DNA of 64,000 bases from Liquidambar formosana (GCA_039720395.1 CM077824.1:23079278-23143277), one strand, 5' to 3'. Positions 34,564 to 48,800 are shown, numbered from the stretch's first letter. The notes: generated from the letters alone by a model not told the origin. Numbers and translations are program-made.

Positions 34564-34748
34564 GTACAGCATATACATTGTGTTTGGCCCTATTTTTTAA
34601 AACCTTTCTTTATTCGCGGGCTTTACGTCTCCCCTTCTCACTCTTCATTTTCTCCCTCTCTGTTTTCTTGTTCTCCTACAAAAACCCTAACCCTACATCT
34701 CTCTCTCTCTTTTTCTCTCTCTTTTTCCATCAAACCCTAATCCTCTTC

Positions 34749-36238
34749 ATGGTGCAAATAAAGGTCGTACCTCTTTCTGGCACTAAACGGGATCGCAACA
34801 GGGATCTTATCCCTCCATCGCCGGTACCTCCACCTTCCATGGCTCTTGACGAAGGGTCTTCAAGGAAGAAATCCTCCGCTGCCAACACCAAGAAAGGACT
34901 CCGCGCCTCTCGTGGTGCTAAGAAGCAAGGGAGTTCCGCTACTGCCCCCTTACAGCCACTACTATCTTAGCAACTTCCCATACCTTAGCCACCGCAGCCT
35001 CGAGCCCCTCCTGAACATCCAGATTACGACTCCGGCCATGAGCCAGATGAAGTCAAGGCTCAAAACCCTCAGGCCCAGCCAAATGCTCCACCCTTGGTTC
35101 TTGCCGATGCGATGCTCTACCAATCCGACACCATCCATGAACTCTATCTCACCCGCTTTATGGATAGGAAGATTGTGTATCCGAAGGTACTCAAAGAACT
35201 TTTTCTTTCTAAGTTTTTCCCAACATTATCTCTCTCTTTCAAGCAATTGGGCTTTATGAGTTTGTCTCTCTCTTTCTTCCTGAGTATTCCAACCTAACTC
35301 AACTGTTTTATACCAATTTTAAAATGGAAAAAATTGGGACAGGAACTTCTCTTGTTTACGGCATTTACATATCTCTCAATGCCTCTATTTTGAACCAAAT
35401 TTTTCATGTACCTATGGGGGATGTAGCCATACAAGACAAAAATTAGTGGCCTCAAGTTGAAAACTTTGACAAAATTGTAGCTCTTCAACTCATAAGTGGT
35501 GATCAATCCATCACTATTGCTGTTAAGCTTCCCATTAACAAACTTACCCTAGAAAGCAATATAATTCACAAAATCATCTCTAGTAATATATTGCCTAGGA
35601 GTAGTAACCGAGACCACATCTCCTACACCGATGTTTGTCTCATTTGGTGCATCCTTACACATACCCCCATTGATCTTGGCCACTTAATGATTTACCATAT
35701 GGCCTCAGCTCATAAACATGCTAAGAGCCCTCTTCCTTATGGAGTTGCTCTTACTGCTGTCTTTTATTATTTCAATGTCCCCCTCACCTATGCAATTATC
35801 ACCAAAACTCCTTCCCACAAGGATGAGATTGGGACTTACATGCTTGGGCTTATGGACTATGAGTGCAAGGATGGGATTTGGGTTCCTAAACCTGCTAGTA
35901 CTGCTCCTTCATCCTCTTCTCACCCTTCTTCCTCTTTTGTTCCTCCACCATCCACTGACCCCATTTTTTATGATCTCGACTCACTCAGTTTTCACCCCAC
36001 TGGTGAGGATGACTCCACTTCTTCCACCTCTCTGCATTCCTCCCCATCTCCTGCCCATTCTCCTTCTCATGCCCTTTCTTCTTCTTCTGGTACCTCTGTA
36101 AAAGATCTTTTTCTGTCCATTTCGCACCAGATGAAGAGTTTGAAGAAATATGTGCACAAGAAGATGGAAGGCATGCATGATTGTATAAATGAGCTGGCCG
36201 TGGAAATCAAGGACATCAAAGAGCGATTGCCTCCTTAA
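34749..36238 (+). pseudogene. Extra ORF after copia pol, Transposase_32-like domain
   Basis: ATG at 34749 (MVQIKVVPLSGTKRDRNRD), with a basic Ser/Pro-rich N-terminus. The frame has TAG at 34968 and another nearby, continues through TRFMDRKIVYPKVLKELF (about 35150), shifts near 35255, has a further stop near 35446, then runs 35591-36238. The core SNRDHISYTDVCLIWCILTHTPIDLGHLMIYHM resembles the putative plant transposon protein domain PF20167. A Ser/Pro-rich linker (about 35905-36095) and a short helical, possibly coiled-coil end (MKSLKKYVHKKMEGM) follow. In SIRE elements this position holds a so-called env-like ORF; no signal peptide or membrane segment is evident here. Function unknown. Confidence 0.6.
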
Positions 36239-36599
36239 CCCCCTACACCATGATCTTTTTTATGTTGACAAAGGGGGAGAAGTTTTTGGGATGATGTTTT
36301 GGGATTTATTTTGGTTGTACATGGGTTATTTGATAATTGTTTGTTTTGGATAGTTGTTTGTTATGATTGTTAAACTTTTAACTCTTATATGTTCACAGTT
36401 TCACTTATGAAATGAAATATCAATATTTCACTTTGAAATTTTCTATAATGATCAAATTATTTCATGCATATGCAGCTATATGTCATTTCTTATCTTATGC
36501 ACATTGATAGGGGGAGAAAAATGTTATGTGTATCAAATTTAATTGAATTATTTCCTCCCAAAGACATCTATGAATTGTCATCATCAAAAAGGGAGAGAT
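36239..36599 (+). other. Copia 3' untranslated region and polypurine tract
   Basis: Noncoding AT-rich sequence ending in aaaaagggagagat directly before the 3' LTR, the expected plus-strand primer. Confidence 0.7.
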
Positions 36600-38008
36600 T
36601 GTTGGCCCAAATGGTCTTAATACCATTGATTTTGATGATAACAATGCATAAGAAGGTCTTAAGGACTAATTATTTCAAATTAAGCCTAAGACAGATGAAA
36701 TACAAGCTAAAGTGAACCACTTGACTCAACAAAGGCACAGCACAGGCATGGACATCAAAAAGAGTTAACAATAAAGCCAAAAAGAAGAACAGATGAAGTC
36801 ATATAGGATTCAATGTAAGATTGATTCAATTTAATGTTTATTTGTGATTTAAGGGCTATAGGTTCATGCATTAAACTTGGTAAAAACTTAAAATGACTCA
36901 AGGAAGTGATCCCTTAAAAATCAAGTCTTAAGCTCTTGAACTTCTATTTTTACTACAAAGCTTTAAGACATTTTAAAATTTTTAAGACGTCTGAAATCTG
37001 CTTAAGACGTCTTAAACAAAGATGTTTGAATCATGATTAAGACGTCTGAAATAAGCTTAAGACATCTAAAGTATGAAGCCCTAATTTACACTTTCTCTGA
37101 TTTTTTAAGATGCCTGATTAAGACGTCTGAATCAGAGTTTAAGACGTCTAAAAAGTAAAAGACCAAATATTGCACCCTCTCTGATTTTTTTAAGACGTGA
37201 GAATAAGACGTCTTAAAGAGGTTTAAGACGTTTGAATCCTCGTGAACAGTGCCTTTGAAAAACCTCTATAGAAAACAGTCCTTTGGTTTTTTAAGACGCC
37301 TGAATCAGACGTTTTAAACAAAATCAAACGTCTTAAATCAATTTCAGACGTCTGAATCTCTCGGGATTGACTCATAACGGCTAGTTTTTCAAATGGTCTT
37401 TTGAGCATTAAATGCCCACCAAACCATCTTTCCCGGTATTTATTACTACAGAACAGTCATATGGACCCTTTGGGCTATATATACAAGTGTTAAACTCATT
37501 AATGGGTATTCATTTAGCTAAAAACAAGATCATTCATTTACAAGCCCTAATTTCACTTGTGAGCATTTATTAAGTTTCAATTAATAGCTTAGTGAGCTTT
37601 CAATTTCTATGTATCTACTCTTTTGAGAGAATTTCTTGATCACAAAAGCATACTCCATTCATCTTGTATCCAAGGGTTGAGAGAAACCCCAATTTGTAAG
37701 CACTTGAAGAGTGTTTTTGAATAAGTGTTGGTGAAAAACACTTAGTGTTGTAAAGGTTTGCTACTCTACTTTGAAAGAAAGTGATAGTGGATTAGTGAAT
37801 TCTCAAGTGAGCTCTTGAGGCGAGGACGTAAGTGGGAGGCTGAACCTTGTTAGCATCGTTTGCATTCTCTTCCTCTTTATCTCTTTATTATTGCTTATTC
37901 TTGTAGTTATTCCCACTTGCAATAATTTGTTTTTGAGTTTGCAATTAATTTTTAATTTGGCCTATAACCCTATTCACCCCCCTCTAGGGTTATATATTTG
38001 GGACAACA
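36600..38008 (+). repeat. 3' LTR of the copia element
   Basis: A 1,409-bp LTR from TGTTGGCCCAAATGG to GGGACAACA. It has a cluster of aagacgtctga motifs (about 36980-37350) and a TATA-like ctatatatac near 37472. The 3' flank repeats acagttacttcga, also found about 25 bases upstream of the truncated 5' LTR. Confidence 0.9.
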
Positions 38009-39229
38009 ACAGTTACTTCGAAAATTGGTGGTATAAACCAAAAAAGTTGAAATCCTTTTGTTCAAAACAACAAATGAACCCATATATATATAGTTATCCA
38101 TGAAGAACTCATGTTTTTTTTTGCCATTTTGCCTGTAAATAAGCCATGCCCCCTAAACGGTGATCCTTCAATTCTGTTGATTGCCGACGATTAAACTGCA
38201 ACACACCTTCTCGCGCCGAAGAAAAACATCAATCTTCTTGGCGACAAGATCCCTATTTGATGGTAATTAAATTCCGCATTTACTGTTTTGTATTTTTTCT
38301 GATTTCGCCCGCACGAAATCACCGGATTTGCTGGAGACGTAATATTCTATATTTTTGAACGGGTTATTTTATTTCATTAAGGAATCAGGGTCGTTTTAGT
38401 CTTGTCATCTCTTGTTAGACTTCAGGCTTTATCATTTATTTAAGTGGGACTTTAAACCATAACAATTTGCTAATATAGGCTTCTGGCCAAATGCCCCTAA
38501 AATAAAAAACCACTTTTGTCTCTATTATTGTAGTATTTTAATAAAAATAATATATATTTTTTTAATGTGACCGATTTTGTAACTTACGTTGTCTCATTAT
38601 AATATTATATAATTGCTTGTTATATTTACTACACTATCTATTGGCATGTTGGCATGTTGGCATGTGGAGGTTAATCACATTACTATTATCTACATGGAGG
38701 TTACATAGTTAAACTTTTTGACCTAGTGTAGTGTTTAACACACTAGCCATTTGAGTTTAAAAGTTACATAATATTTCTAAGTAGATTAAAGGTTATAAAT
38801 TGTAAATACAAAACCACTTTAACGAACTCAAGATAATATTAAAATTGAGCCCGAATGGAGCTTGAGCTTCTTTATTTTTTCCTAACTTGAGTTTGCTCAC
38901 AATAACTAGGCTTTTTAAAAACTGAGCTAAAGAAGCTTTTTAACAAACCAAGCTTAAACACAATAATTTAGGCTTGTCAAAAGCTGAACTCGACAATAAA
39001 CAAACAAGTTTTTTAACGAACTAAACTTGAATACTTCCAAGCTCAGCTTAGCTCGTTTGCAGCCCTTTGAGGATGACTCAAATTACTTAATTAACCTAAA
39101 CTTAGGGTGGTTTTTGACTTTTGATCCAAGGGAGGGGTGGGCATTGTAATGTACCGATACAGTGGGGTGTTTCTGTAATTAACAATTAACCTTACTTATT
39201 TTCTATATGTCGCTATGGCCACATCAATT
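38009..39229. other. Intergenic region upstream of the PQBP1 gene
   Basis: No gene seen. 38820-39070 holds alternating gagctt/aagctc words and ends gctcgtttgcagccctttg, like the end of a dispersed plant repeat with an agggctgcaaacgagc terminus; this is a weak call. 38640-38670 has a triple ggcatgttggcatgtt repeat. The PQBP1 promoter presumably lies in the last few hundred bases, without a clear TATA box. Confidence 0.4.
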
Positions 39230-39417
39230 GTAAAGAATTCGAAATTCCTGGCCTCCTCGCCTCCTCCAAAACCCTGTGTTTGTATGAGCAGGTCGATTGA
39301 GATTACTCACCAGAACTCCCCATAAACTCCGACGGTCCATTTTCCCGACGGTTTCTCGCCGTTTCCCGGGAAACATTCCTAGCAAAGTCCGCCGAAATCA
39401 ATAAACTTTGCCTTCAG
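39230..39417 (+). other. Probable 5' untranslated exon of the PQBP1 gene
   Basis: GC-richer sequence ending ccttcag|GTTCG, a donor at 39418, with an acceptor gatgCAG at 40647 before the coding exon. The start is approximate. The exon is inferred from the base-composition change and plausible splice sites. Confidence 0.45.
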
Positions 39418-40761
39418 GTTCGTGAATTTTCTTTTTCTTCTCATTTGCCTCGCTTTCTTTCAATTTTCCTTGAAAAAGTAGTTGAAGTGAATTTTATCAA
39501 CGTTACGATTTTGTACAAAGTTAACATTAGCCAAGGATTCGAGAATTAGCTCAACCTTGTTATCGGTAGTAATTTAGAAGAAATCACGAAAAGTAATTTA
39601 GAGTTTTGTTATTAATTTTTTTTTTTTTTTTGGTTACAAATTTTCTAGTATTTTATCAGTACTTGCAAGTTCACGAATTCCGAGAAGTTTAGATTTTGAT
39701 TAATTCTTGGACGGACCTTAATTTAGCTAATATTTTGCCAGCATTTTGGATACGTTTTCGGCTTTTGGGAGTGAAAATTTTGATAAATGATTCTAACAAT
39801 AAGAGGGAGTGGTATTGTTTAACTCAAAGGCTCTATAAGTACAAGTGGCTGTTCGAAAAAAATATGAGATGAGGTTGTGCAAAACAAAATGATAGCTATA
39901 ATGATTTAAAAAATAATACGATTGTAGATGGAATAGGTTGAGAAAAAAAAATACTTGTGTGGTCAACCCCAAATGGTTATGACCGAGGCTTGTTTAGTCG
40001 AGTTGAAATTAAGTGGAATTTAAGGTGGGTAATATCAATAACTACTACATTAATGATAATAAGTCATTACTTTTGGGTGTCCAAATGGAAATTAAACAAC
40101 TTTAGCGTAATTCACATAGTATTGAAGGCACAAATCCATAACCTTGAATGAGAATTTTTGAAAAAGTTGGAGTCATCACTGTAGTTGATGCTATAGGATT
40201 AATTATAAGAAATTCATGCAATTCTACTATTTTGAATTTCCACTCTCATCATGTTATGATGACCATTATTCTCTTGAATTTTTCCATTCAAAGTGATGGA
40301 TTTATTCTTGAATGATGGATTTGTTCCTTCATTTTTATGTCGACTACGTTAAAATTGTTTAATTTCCATTTGGACATCCAAATAGGTCCTCAGAAGAAAA
40401 AATATGCTATTTGAGACACGAACATCTAGTGTCAATTTCGTTGATGGTCTATATTTTCTATTAATTATGGTAGATTGATTTTCTGCAAAAAATTTTGAAT
40501 GCTTCAAACAGTTGAGCTTTCAGCTTAATAATGAGATGTGTGTCCAAGAGTTCTTTCTGCACTAGATGTCTCCTACTTCTATCTGCTTTCAGTGTAAATT
40601 ACTTACATTTTGTAGAATGTGCTCATGTAGGGATAATTGTGATGCAGGTGTGCTAAAGAGGGATATACGTGTACAATCTGTTCTTTTTTTGACCTTTCCG
40701 AGTTGTGGGCATTATCCAAGACAGACATTTTGGCTAAATGAAGTGTAGGATTTTTTAAATA

Positions 40762-43700
40762 ATGGATAATTTCCATGATCAGCCACTCCCTCCTGGTGTC
40801 CAGTCCTTGCCAAATTCTACACCGAACTCAAATTTTTCTGTTTCACCCATTGTGCGGCCCCCTCAGCTTCCTGAGAACACTGTGAGAACTCACCATTACT
40901 CTCACTACTCTGAAAACAACCTGTTTCCTCTTCCTCCCAATGCAGCCTTCATTCCTAATGCTCAAAGCTTTTACCCGTGTGTCAATCCATCAGCTCAACC
41001 TAATTTTGCTTCTCACTTATCTGGCCAAATTCCTAATAACTTTCAAAATAGCAATGGTCTTCAACGTAGCATTCCAACCTATCAAACCACTAGACAAGAG
41101 GCTTCTGGTTCAGTAAGATCAACAGATGTCACACATAATATAATGCGGCCCCATGTGGAAAATAACAGTTCTCAATCACAACCAGAAAATTTTGAAGGCC
41201 GCACTGACCAATGTTTGCCTTCATTAAATGAGCCGAACATCTCATCCAAAACGGCAAAGCAAGCAGATAATGAGCAACAAGAAGCGAATTTTGTGGAATC
41301 AAATTATTCAAACCAGTCTGTTGAACTTGGGTGCTCTCAAATTTTCAGTGCACATCAAGATGATTCGTTGAGTGCAATTCAACATGGTGCAGATTTCAAG
41401 GAGCAGAAATCACAAAAACAAACTGAAATGGACGAACGAATGCCTCAGAAGAACAATATTTTTATTCCTCAAGAAACAAACCATGTTCACATAAATGAGC
41501 AGAAAAAAAATGGCTCCCTTTCTTCATCAGCTTATAAGGAATCCAATAATAATCTTCATCAGAAAGAATACAACATTGCACCTGATATTCCTGATAAGTC
41601 TACTAGCCAATCGAGAGTACATGTGGAAAATGATAATGACATTGAAACTGCTGCTCAGGATGCTGCACTGCATGAACAAGTATGTATTCGGAAAAGTGGG
41701 GTCTGTTTATGTGTTTTATTTCCTTCTCTTTTTGGATTAATTATACAATGGTCCTTGTCTGTAACCATCAGGAAATTGCCACCCAGCAAATTATACATAG
41801 TCAAAGGTTAGTTTTGATTTTCTTTCAAGTAAGTTCACATGTACTTTTGAATTAGTAAGATGTCTTGCGAAAACAAGATGACACTTGTGTACATATATTC
41901 TTTTGATTTCAGGCAAGCTAGAGGTGCAAGTGGACCTCCTAAGGATAATACAGACATTCTCTCAGGACGTCATGACCCGTATGCTCTAAAGGTGTGTAAA
42001 TTTGCATAACTCCTTAGATCTTCTACTTCTGCTTTATCTCTTTTTTTCATGGCATCTTCTTTCATACGCTCAATGTGTATTGTTTTATATTCTGATGAAT
42101 TTAGTATTTTTATAGGAGCATCTCCTGAAGATGACCACGGACCATCGGGCAGAAATGGCCTTAAAACGCGGGAAGTCGACCCTGCCTGAGGAAGGTTGAT
42201 TCTTTGGTTTCTTTCAGCTGACCTATAAAGTTTGTATTGTTTTAATCTTTGCTATATATAAAGATAGTGAGTGTTTTTGGCTGTGACAAATCGTGAGAAT
42301 AATGTGTTCTTCAGAAGCTCTATATGCTATTATTGTTCTTTATTAAATAGGAGGAAAAGATGTCAGAGTCCTTTAGGAAATATGGAATAAACCAAAACTA
42401 CGAAACTACAAATATCCTCAGGATCTCAAGAGATAAAGTTATCGAAAATAAAAATGAAAAAAGAATCGGGTGGAGAAGAGAGGACTCATATAAATTGTAA
42501 GAGATGCAACTCTTACACTTGGCAAGAAAATTTCACTTCCAGCTCTAGCAGTTTAGCAAAAGAACAGTCAATAGCCTTAGCCAAATCAAGGATCTCCTGT
42601 GTCAGGACTTTATCACTGATGACCTTTACTATTGCTTTTGACCCATTTAATTTTAGAATCGTCCCTTGTGATAGAGTGATGGTTCCAAACCTTGTAGCAA
42701 GTTCCAGCATTTCCACTTTCATTCCAGTTCCCCATCTTGGATTGGCAAAGGTGGGAGTGATAAAATTGGTGCTGTCCCTAAAAGTTGCACTCCTATATAT
42801 AGGATGAATTGGATTTCCTAGAAAGTGGTTATCAAAGTTAAATTTCAGGAAATCTGGTTGAGTAGGGGTTGAGCATGAGGATAAATCAGCATGAACATGC
42901 TATAACTTTCCAGTCTTTGAGAATGGAGGATAACAGGAACCTTATACTTTTGTTGGAGAAAGTATCCTGAAAATTTTTGCAGTTGCTTGCCTCCTTCAGG
43001 AACCTTATACCTTTTATAAAGGAGCTGTGCAATAATAATTTACCCAGATTTCCCTCTAAAACTGGAGAATTAGAACTGGAGAAAGGATGTGAGATCTTTT
43101 GGTGCTGTCCTAAAATCTTTCAGAGAAAAAGCTTCCAAGGAAAGAGTAATGAAGGATATGATTTCTGCACGAGGTATAGGCTAGAGGAAGAGAGGGGGGG
43201 GGGGTTCTTTCTCTTCTTTTTTGGAGCATGTTTGCAGTCCTAATGTTTTTGCAAGCAGTAGTTGTTCAAGCCATTGCTATTAGTATTGAGTGGCATTATT
43301 CTTATGTATTTAAGACTTTGAGGGATTAGATTGAGATGGGCTGACTCATTTTAGAGTGTAAGAATGATCTTTAGCAGAATATTCTCTTGGTTTAGAGGGA
43401 CCAAATGTCTGAATCTTGGAAAAATTCGTAGATGTAAGTGTCTTTAATTTGTTCAAGAGGAGTTAAAGTTTTCTGATTTTTTCTTCATTAGAATTTGGGA
43501 AAAACCGAAGTTTCAAGAAGGTTCATGAGAAAAATTTGGAACGAAATTGTCAATGGAAGGCTGGAAGCATTCTTGAATCTCAAAATGTGAAAAGGCTGAT
43601 GTTAAAAATAGTTGAAGCCTGGGTGTATGTTGTGGAGGTGTGCTTATTTGGTTGGGGGTGAATGCTCGAATCTTTGAAGGAAAGGAAGATTTGCTAGATG

Positions 43701-45774
43701 TTTTGTGGGATAGAGTTCATTTTCTTGTGTCTTTTTGGGCATCGATATCGAAAGCTTTTCAGGGGATTCCTTTCGTTATTATTAAGAGTGTTTGGAAATC
43801 AGTTTGTACTATCCAATTAAAAGGCTTCTCTATATCCAATTGGTGTGTTATGTGCAAAGCAGAGCTTGAATCCATTGATCATCTCTTCTTGCACTGCAAG
43901 GTGGCTTTCAAGCTTTGGTCATGCTGCCTGGCCTTTTTTGGGGTTCTTTGGGTGATGCCTCACACTGTTCGCCATCTTTTGGAGTCGTGGAGATGTAGGA
44001 GCAAAAACAAAAGGGGTCGGGATGTTTGGAGATTGGTTCCCCATGCTATTTTTTGGTCTATTTGGCAGGAAAGAAACAATAGGACTTTTGAACAGTTTCA
44101 GTCCTCTTTTCAGCTTTTAAAGAGCACTTGTATAGGGCTTCTCTTTTGTTGGAGTAATCTGGAGTTTTTAGAAGACCGGATGAACTTCCAAACCTTTTTT
44201 GATTCCATGCCTTTATAGCTTTTCTTTTTGTTGTTGCACTGGTATACTATTGGTATACTCTTGTACATGGGTCTCGGCCCTTCTTTTGTCAAAAAATTAC
44301 TTTTATCAAAAAAAAAAAAAAAAAATCAGTTTTGTGATTTTTAGTTTTTTGTTTCTGTTTTTGCTTTCTTGGTGGACTCCTTGTCCCCCTTTGTATTTTT
44401 TTATTTATTTCATATTAATAATATTATCTCTTCGTTGTTGATCATATATATATATATAAAGCCTGGAGTACCACACTAAAGGTCCTCCAAATGGTTGAAT
44501 TTACAACCATCCACCAAAAGTCGAGGGAAGTAGGAAACGCACATGAATTTCCGAGGCATTGATGGGAGATTGTAAAAGAATTATTTGATTCCCAGCCATT
44601 GGTATGGCTCCTTGTTGGTACAAAATTAGATTCTTTGGGTTGCTTTTGTGGTCAAATGATTTTTTTATTGAATTATGTTTAGACATTGATCTAGGATTTG
44701 TTTGACTGTAAATTTAAAGGTTTTCTAGGTAATAGCTTCTAAGTGTAAGATTCAGTTAATTTGCTTTTCAGAACTCTGTCCAAAACCTAGAAAAGAGAAA
44801 TCATTTCCATGTTTAGGACTGGAGAAAGTATGGCTTCCAACCTGCTTCCCTCCTCCCCCTTCTCTCTCTTTTAAATTTCTATCGTACTAGAAACCCTCTG
44901 TTCTTTTAGCACAAAGCCACTCATCTTTTTTCTCTTACTATTCTTGTCTACTGCAATAATCAATAAGAAAAACTGAATTCTTATGATGCAATTGGATCAA
45001 AGAATCCACTCAAAATAACAAAACATAATCGAAAAGGTTTGATTTTTTGAAAAGCTCACAAGATATTGCAGCACTTGGTCACATTGGACCTAGTATTAAA
45101 GCTGGTTGAGTTCTCTTATCATATTCGTTTTTCAATTTTTTGGATTAGATTTAAATAAAATAAAGAATAGAGAAACGGTGTAACTGAATACAATATAGTT
45201 CTCCACTGGGGCATTTATCTGAATTTTAGAACAATATAAATATTCTTTTCGGCATATTGTTTGGTTTGTGATAATTGATTAGTGATGCTATTGCCTCTTG
45301 ATCAATTGGCTTCCTGGTCATTACTGGATCTGGAATGTTCAGAATTCTGTGCAGTTGTTACAAACTGGGCTATCTGTCTCTAGCAAACACTGGAAATTGA
45401 TTTTAAGCTGCAAATACGGTTTAGTAATCTTGTTACAGGAAGACAAGCACACTTATATAAATAAAATTATTAAAATATTGATGGAATATAGCTTTAGAAC
45501 CTATTATGATCATGAAATAGTTTATAGCATTGAGGCATCCATTACCTTATTTAGAGGATGGGTAGACCACCAAATTCTTATTTCAAACTGAATATAAAAT
45601 ATATTTTCAATTATCAGAGAAATATGTATATGATTATTAACTTCAACAGATGATGCAAAAAAAAAAAAAAAAAAAAAAGAGAGGGTGAAAAAAAGAAGAA
45701 ACCACAAGAAGATTATTGTTGAGGTTCAACTTGAAAATAGAGTGAGTATATAACTATAACTATAACTATATATA

Positions 45775-45819
<45 letters not shown>

Positions 45820-48800
45820 TTTCTTCTTTTGGGCTAGGCAGTTTTGGTGAAACCTGATCGGCCTGTAAATTTTTTTGAGATGTTATCAAAAGTTAAAACT
45901 TGTACAAAAAAGACGTGTAAATGGGAGATTCTGAAGATGATGATGAGCAGAAAAATTCAAGGCTGAGTTTGTAAATGTATTATAGGCATCATGCTAAATT
46001 TAAGTGTCTGGATGCTGATTTTACTCGCTGGTCACTGACAACAAACAAATTAATAATTTCAGTTATGGTTAACAGTCCAGAATTTGGAATTATTCTCATA
46101 CACATTAGAAGAGATTTATTGAAGTACATATCATTATCAGTGGTATAAGCATAGTTATCAGAACCGGACTGGACCGGCTGGTCAGACCAGTGAACTGGGC
46201 CTTGGTCTGGTTCGGTTTTGTAGTTGGATTGTTTCTGACATTGGACTGCACTAAACCTGATTAAACCAAATGAACCAGCTGGATTTTAGGCAAACCGGTG
46301 CAAACTGGACCAGTTGGACCAGTTTAATGTACAACCTATCAACAAGTCTTCTACTTAAAAGTTAAAACAGCACTTTAGTGGCTGGACTCAAAACCATGCT
46401 AATTTAATGGAATAAATCCTTGACTACTCCTACACCAACCACCTGCCTACTTAACACTTCTCTTACATATATTATTTATTAGTTTCTATTTGCATTTATA
46501 AGAAAAAAAACATCAAATATATATAAAACGATATGTAATTAGTAAAAACAGGTTCAACTGACTGACCTGCAGTTGAATTCATGACTGGTGACTTGTCCTC
46601 CTTACTGGGTTGATGTTTGGTTTAGGTCTGATAGTCTTAGTTTTTTGTTGCTCATAAGAAAATTAATACCAATGATATGTTTCAAAGAAGAAGACCCTTT
46701 ACTTTTCTCCAGAGTGGTGCATAATGTGAAGAGGGATGGGGAGAGTGTGGATCATCTCTTTCTTCATTGTCCCGTTGCTAGGAGATTGTGACATAGCCTC
46801 TTCCATACTGATAAAATGTGTTGGATTTCTCCAAGGTCTTGTAGTAATATGTTTGAGATTGACTTTGGAGGTTTTGGGAGGAGCAATAGAATAGTCGTCC
46901 TTTGGAGGTGTGCCATTATGGCAATGTTTCGGGTTATTTGGTGGGAGAGGAATTCTGGGGTGTTTGAGGATAGATTTGATTTGGAGGAAGGGTTATGGGC
47001 CAAAATTTGTTTTTTAGCATCATTTTGGGCTTTGGTGTCCAGAGCCTTCATTGGGGTTCCTTTGTTTTTGATTAAACATGATTGGAAGTCGATTTCTTTA
47101 GCATAGGTTGTGCTTAGTTATGTTTTTTATTCTCTTTTTTGTGGATCTTGTCCTCTTAAAAAAAAGTATGGGTATAAGTGTTATTAAAATTTAAGACAAG
47201 TTAACTCGATAAATGTTGTGGATTAAGGTCTGACTATGCGTACAAGGTCAATTTAACTCTCAAACAGAAATGCTCCAGTTAGGTTGGTCTGCATCATGAT
47301 AGTTCTTGGTATGTACTTGCGTAAAACTTGGTATGAAAGTACCAACATTTGCCAAAAGTCTCCAGTTTAGTTTTGAGCAGCAAATAGGCCTTCACTGATC
47401 TTAGGAATGTATTTTAATTGAGTAAAAAAATATAGCAATGCCTGCAAATGACATTCAATAGCACTGCCAATTCAAGTAGTCTCTATTTTGTATGTAATGA
47501 CAATCAGGAAAATTCAATCTGTGAATTGCATTTTCTATGGGTTGCTATGCATCCTATGCTTGTAAATCTATGTTCCCGAATTGGAAAAATCAACAATTAA
47601 TGGTCTTTCTATTGGCTTGATCTGGTAATGACTTGGTATACTTTTTTGGAAGACGTGATAACTCTTTGTTTTATCTCAGGTAACATAGAAATTGGAAATG
47701 GGTATGGTGTACCAGGTGGAGGTGCTTACTATGGTGCTCCAAGGCCTAATATTTCTATGCTAAGTATGGCTAATCAGCAGAACAGAGAGTTGGAACAGAA
47801 GCCTATGGCTAATGAGTTGCCTGATTATCTCAAGCAGAAGTTGAGAGCAAGGGGCATTCTAAAGGATGAGACAGCAAAAGGAACTAATGTTAATACCGAA
47901 AGTGTAAGTTTATACATCTTATCCAGTCTTTTTTCACTCTTTCTGCCTCCCATTTTTTGGTTGGTCTGGTATACCTAATCTTTGGAAATGGGGCTTTATT
48001 CTAAAATGTTGTGGTGAACAGTAGCAAGTTCTGATCAGCTGTGCTATTTAGATCTTACAAAAATTTCAGAACTTTTTATGATGCAAATCTAACCGATGCT
48101 TTCTAATTGTGTGTATCCCTATTTTCACTTCTGAACTTATACTTGGTTGCATCTTTATGTCTGCTTCTCCAACTATCCTTTTTTATTATTTAACAGTTTA
48201 CCCATAACTTTTAACTTCAGAAGTCAGAGATTCAATTGGCTCAAACCACTCAAACTGCAGCAGTTGTAAAGTTTCCTGCTGGATGGGTGAGTGTTGACTG
48301 ATATTTATATATTTTTTTTCTCTTAAATTTTTATTTGGCCCATTTTTAGACTGGAACAGCTGTATAGTATCTGCATACTTAAGACCGTATGCTGGGGATA
48401 AAGCATTGTGTATGAATGATTTTTTACTTAATGCATGTAGCCATTGATTGATTTCGTTCATCTTTATTTGCATTGATCTAAATTTTAAAGTTCATTCAAG
48501 ATCAAGTTAAAGAAGGTCAGACTTGAGTTGGAACTAATGTGATGTAGAGGCTAAATCTTCTTGAAACTTGGCAAGGTTAATATTCATTAATTTTATTTGC
48601 ATATAAAAATACAACATTTTGATCATATTACTAGATAATATTCATTGGAATTATGCAACATGAGATCTATAAAGTGTGTGGATTTATTACTTGTTACTTA
48701 TGTCTTATATCATGTAGTGCAGACACAGACACTGGATGTGGTTGCTACATGACACAGATGTGCCAACACTGCAAATCTTGAAAATCTAGGACACATACAA

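Larger units (their letters stand above)
25700..38008 (+). mobile_element. SIRE/Maximus-type Ty1/copia retrotransposon, decayed
   Basis: Order: truncated 5' LTR, tRNA-iMet primer site, gag, protease, integrase, RT, RNase H, an extra ORF, polypurine tract, 3' LTR. The protease-integrase-RT order defines Ty1/copia. The coding region after pol, the long gag and the LTR start TGTTGGCCC resemble the SIRE/Maximus lineage. Many stops and frameshifts show it is dead. A 2.6-kb solo LTR is nested in it at 28147-30777. Confidence 0.9.

Noticed and set aside
34578..34970. ORF from 34578 as the real start of the copia extra ORF
   Set aside because: Its first 57 codons translate a CT-rich leader; the basic Ser/Pro-rich start at 34749 in the same frame fits better.
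42454..42807. Intron ORF on plus and its minus-strand partner (42513-42722) as a small gene
   Set aside because: No recognisable domain, no promoter, and it sits between PQBP1 splice sites next to LINE fragments.
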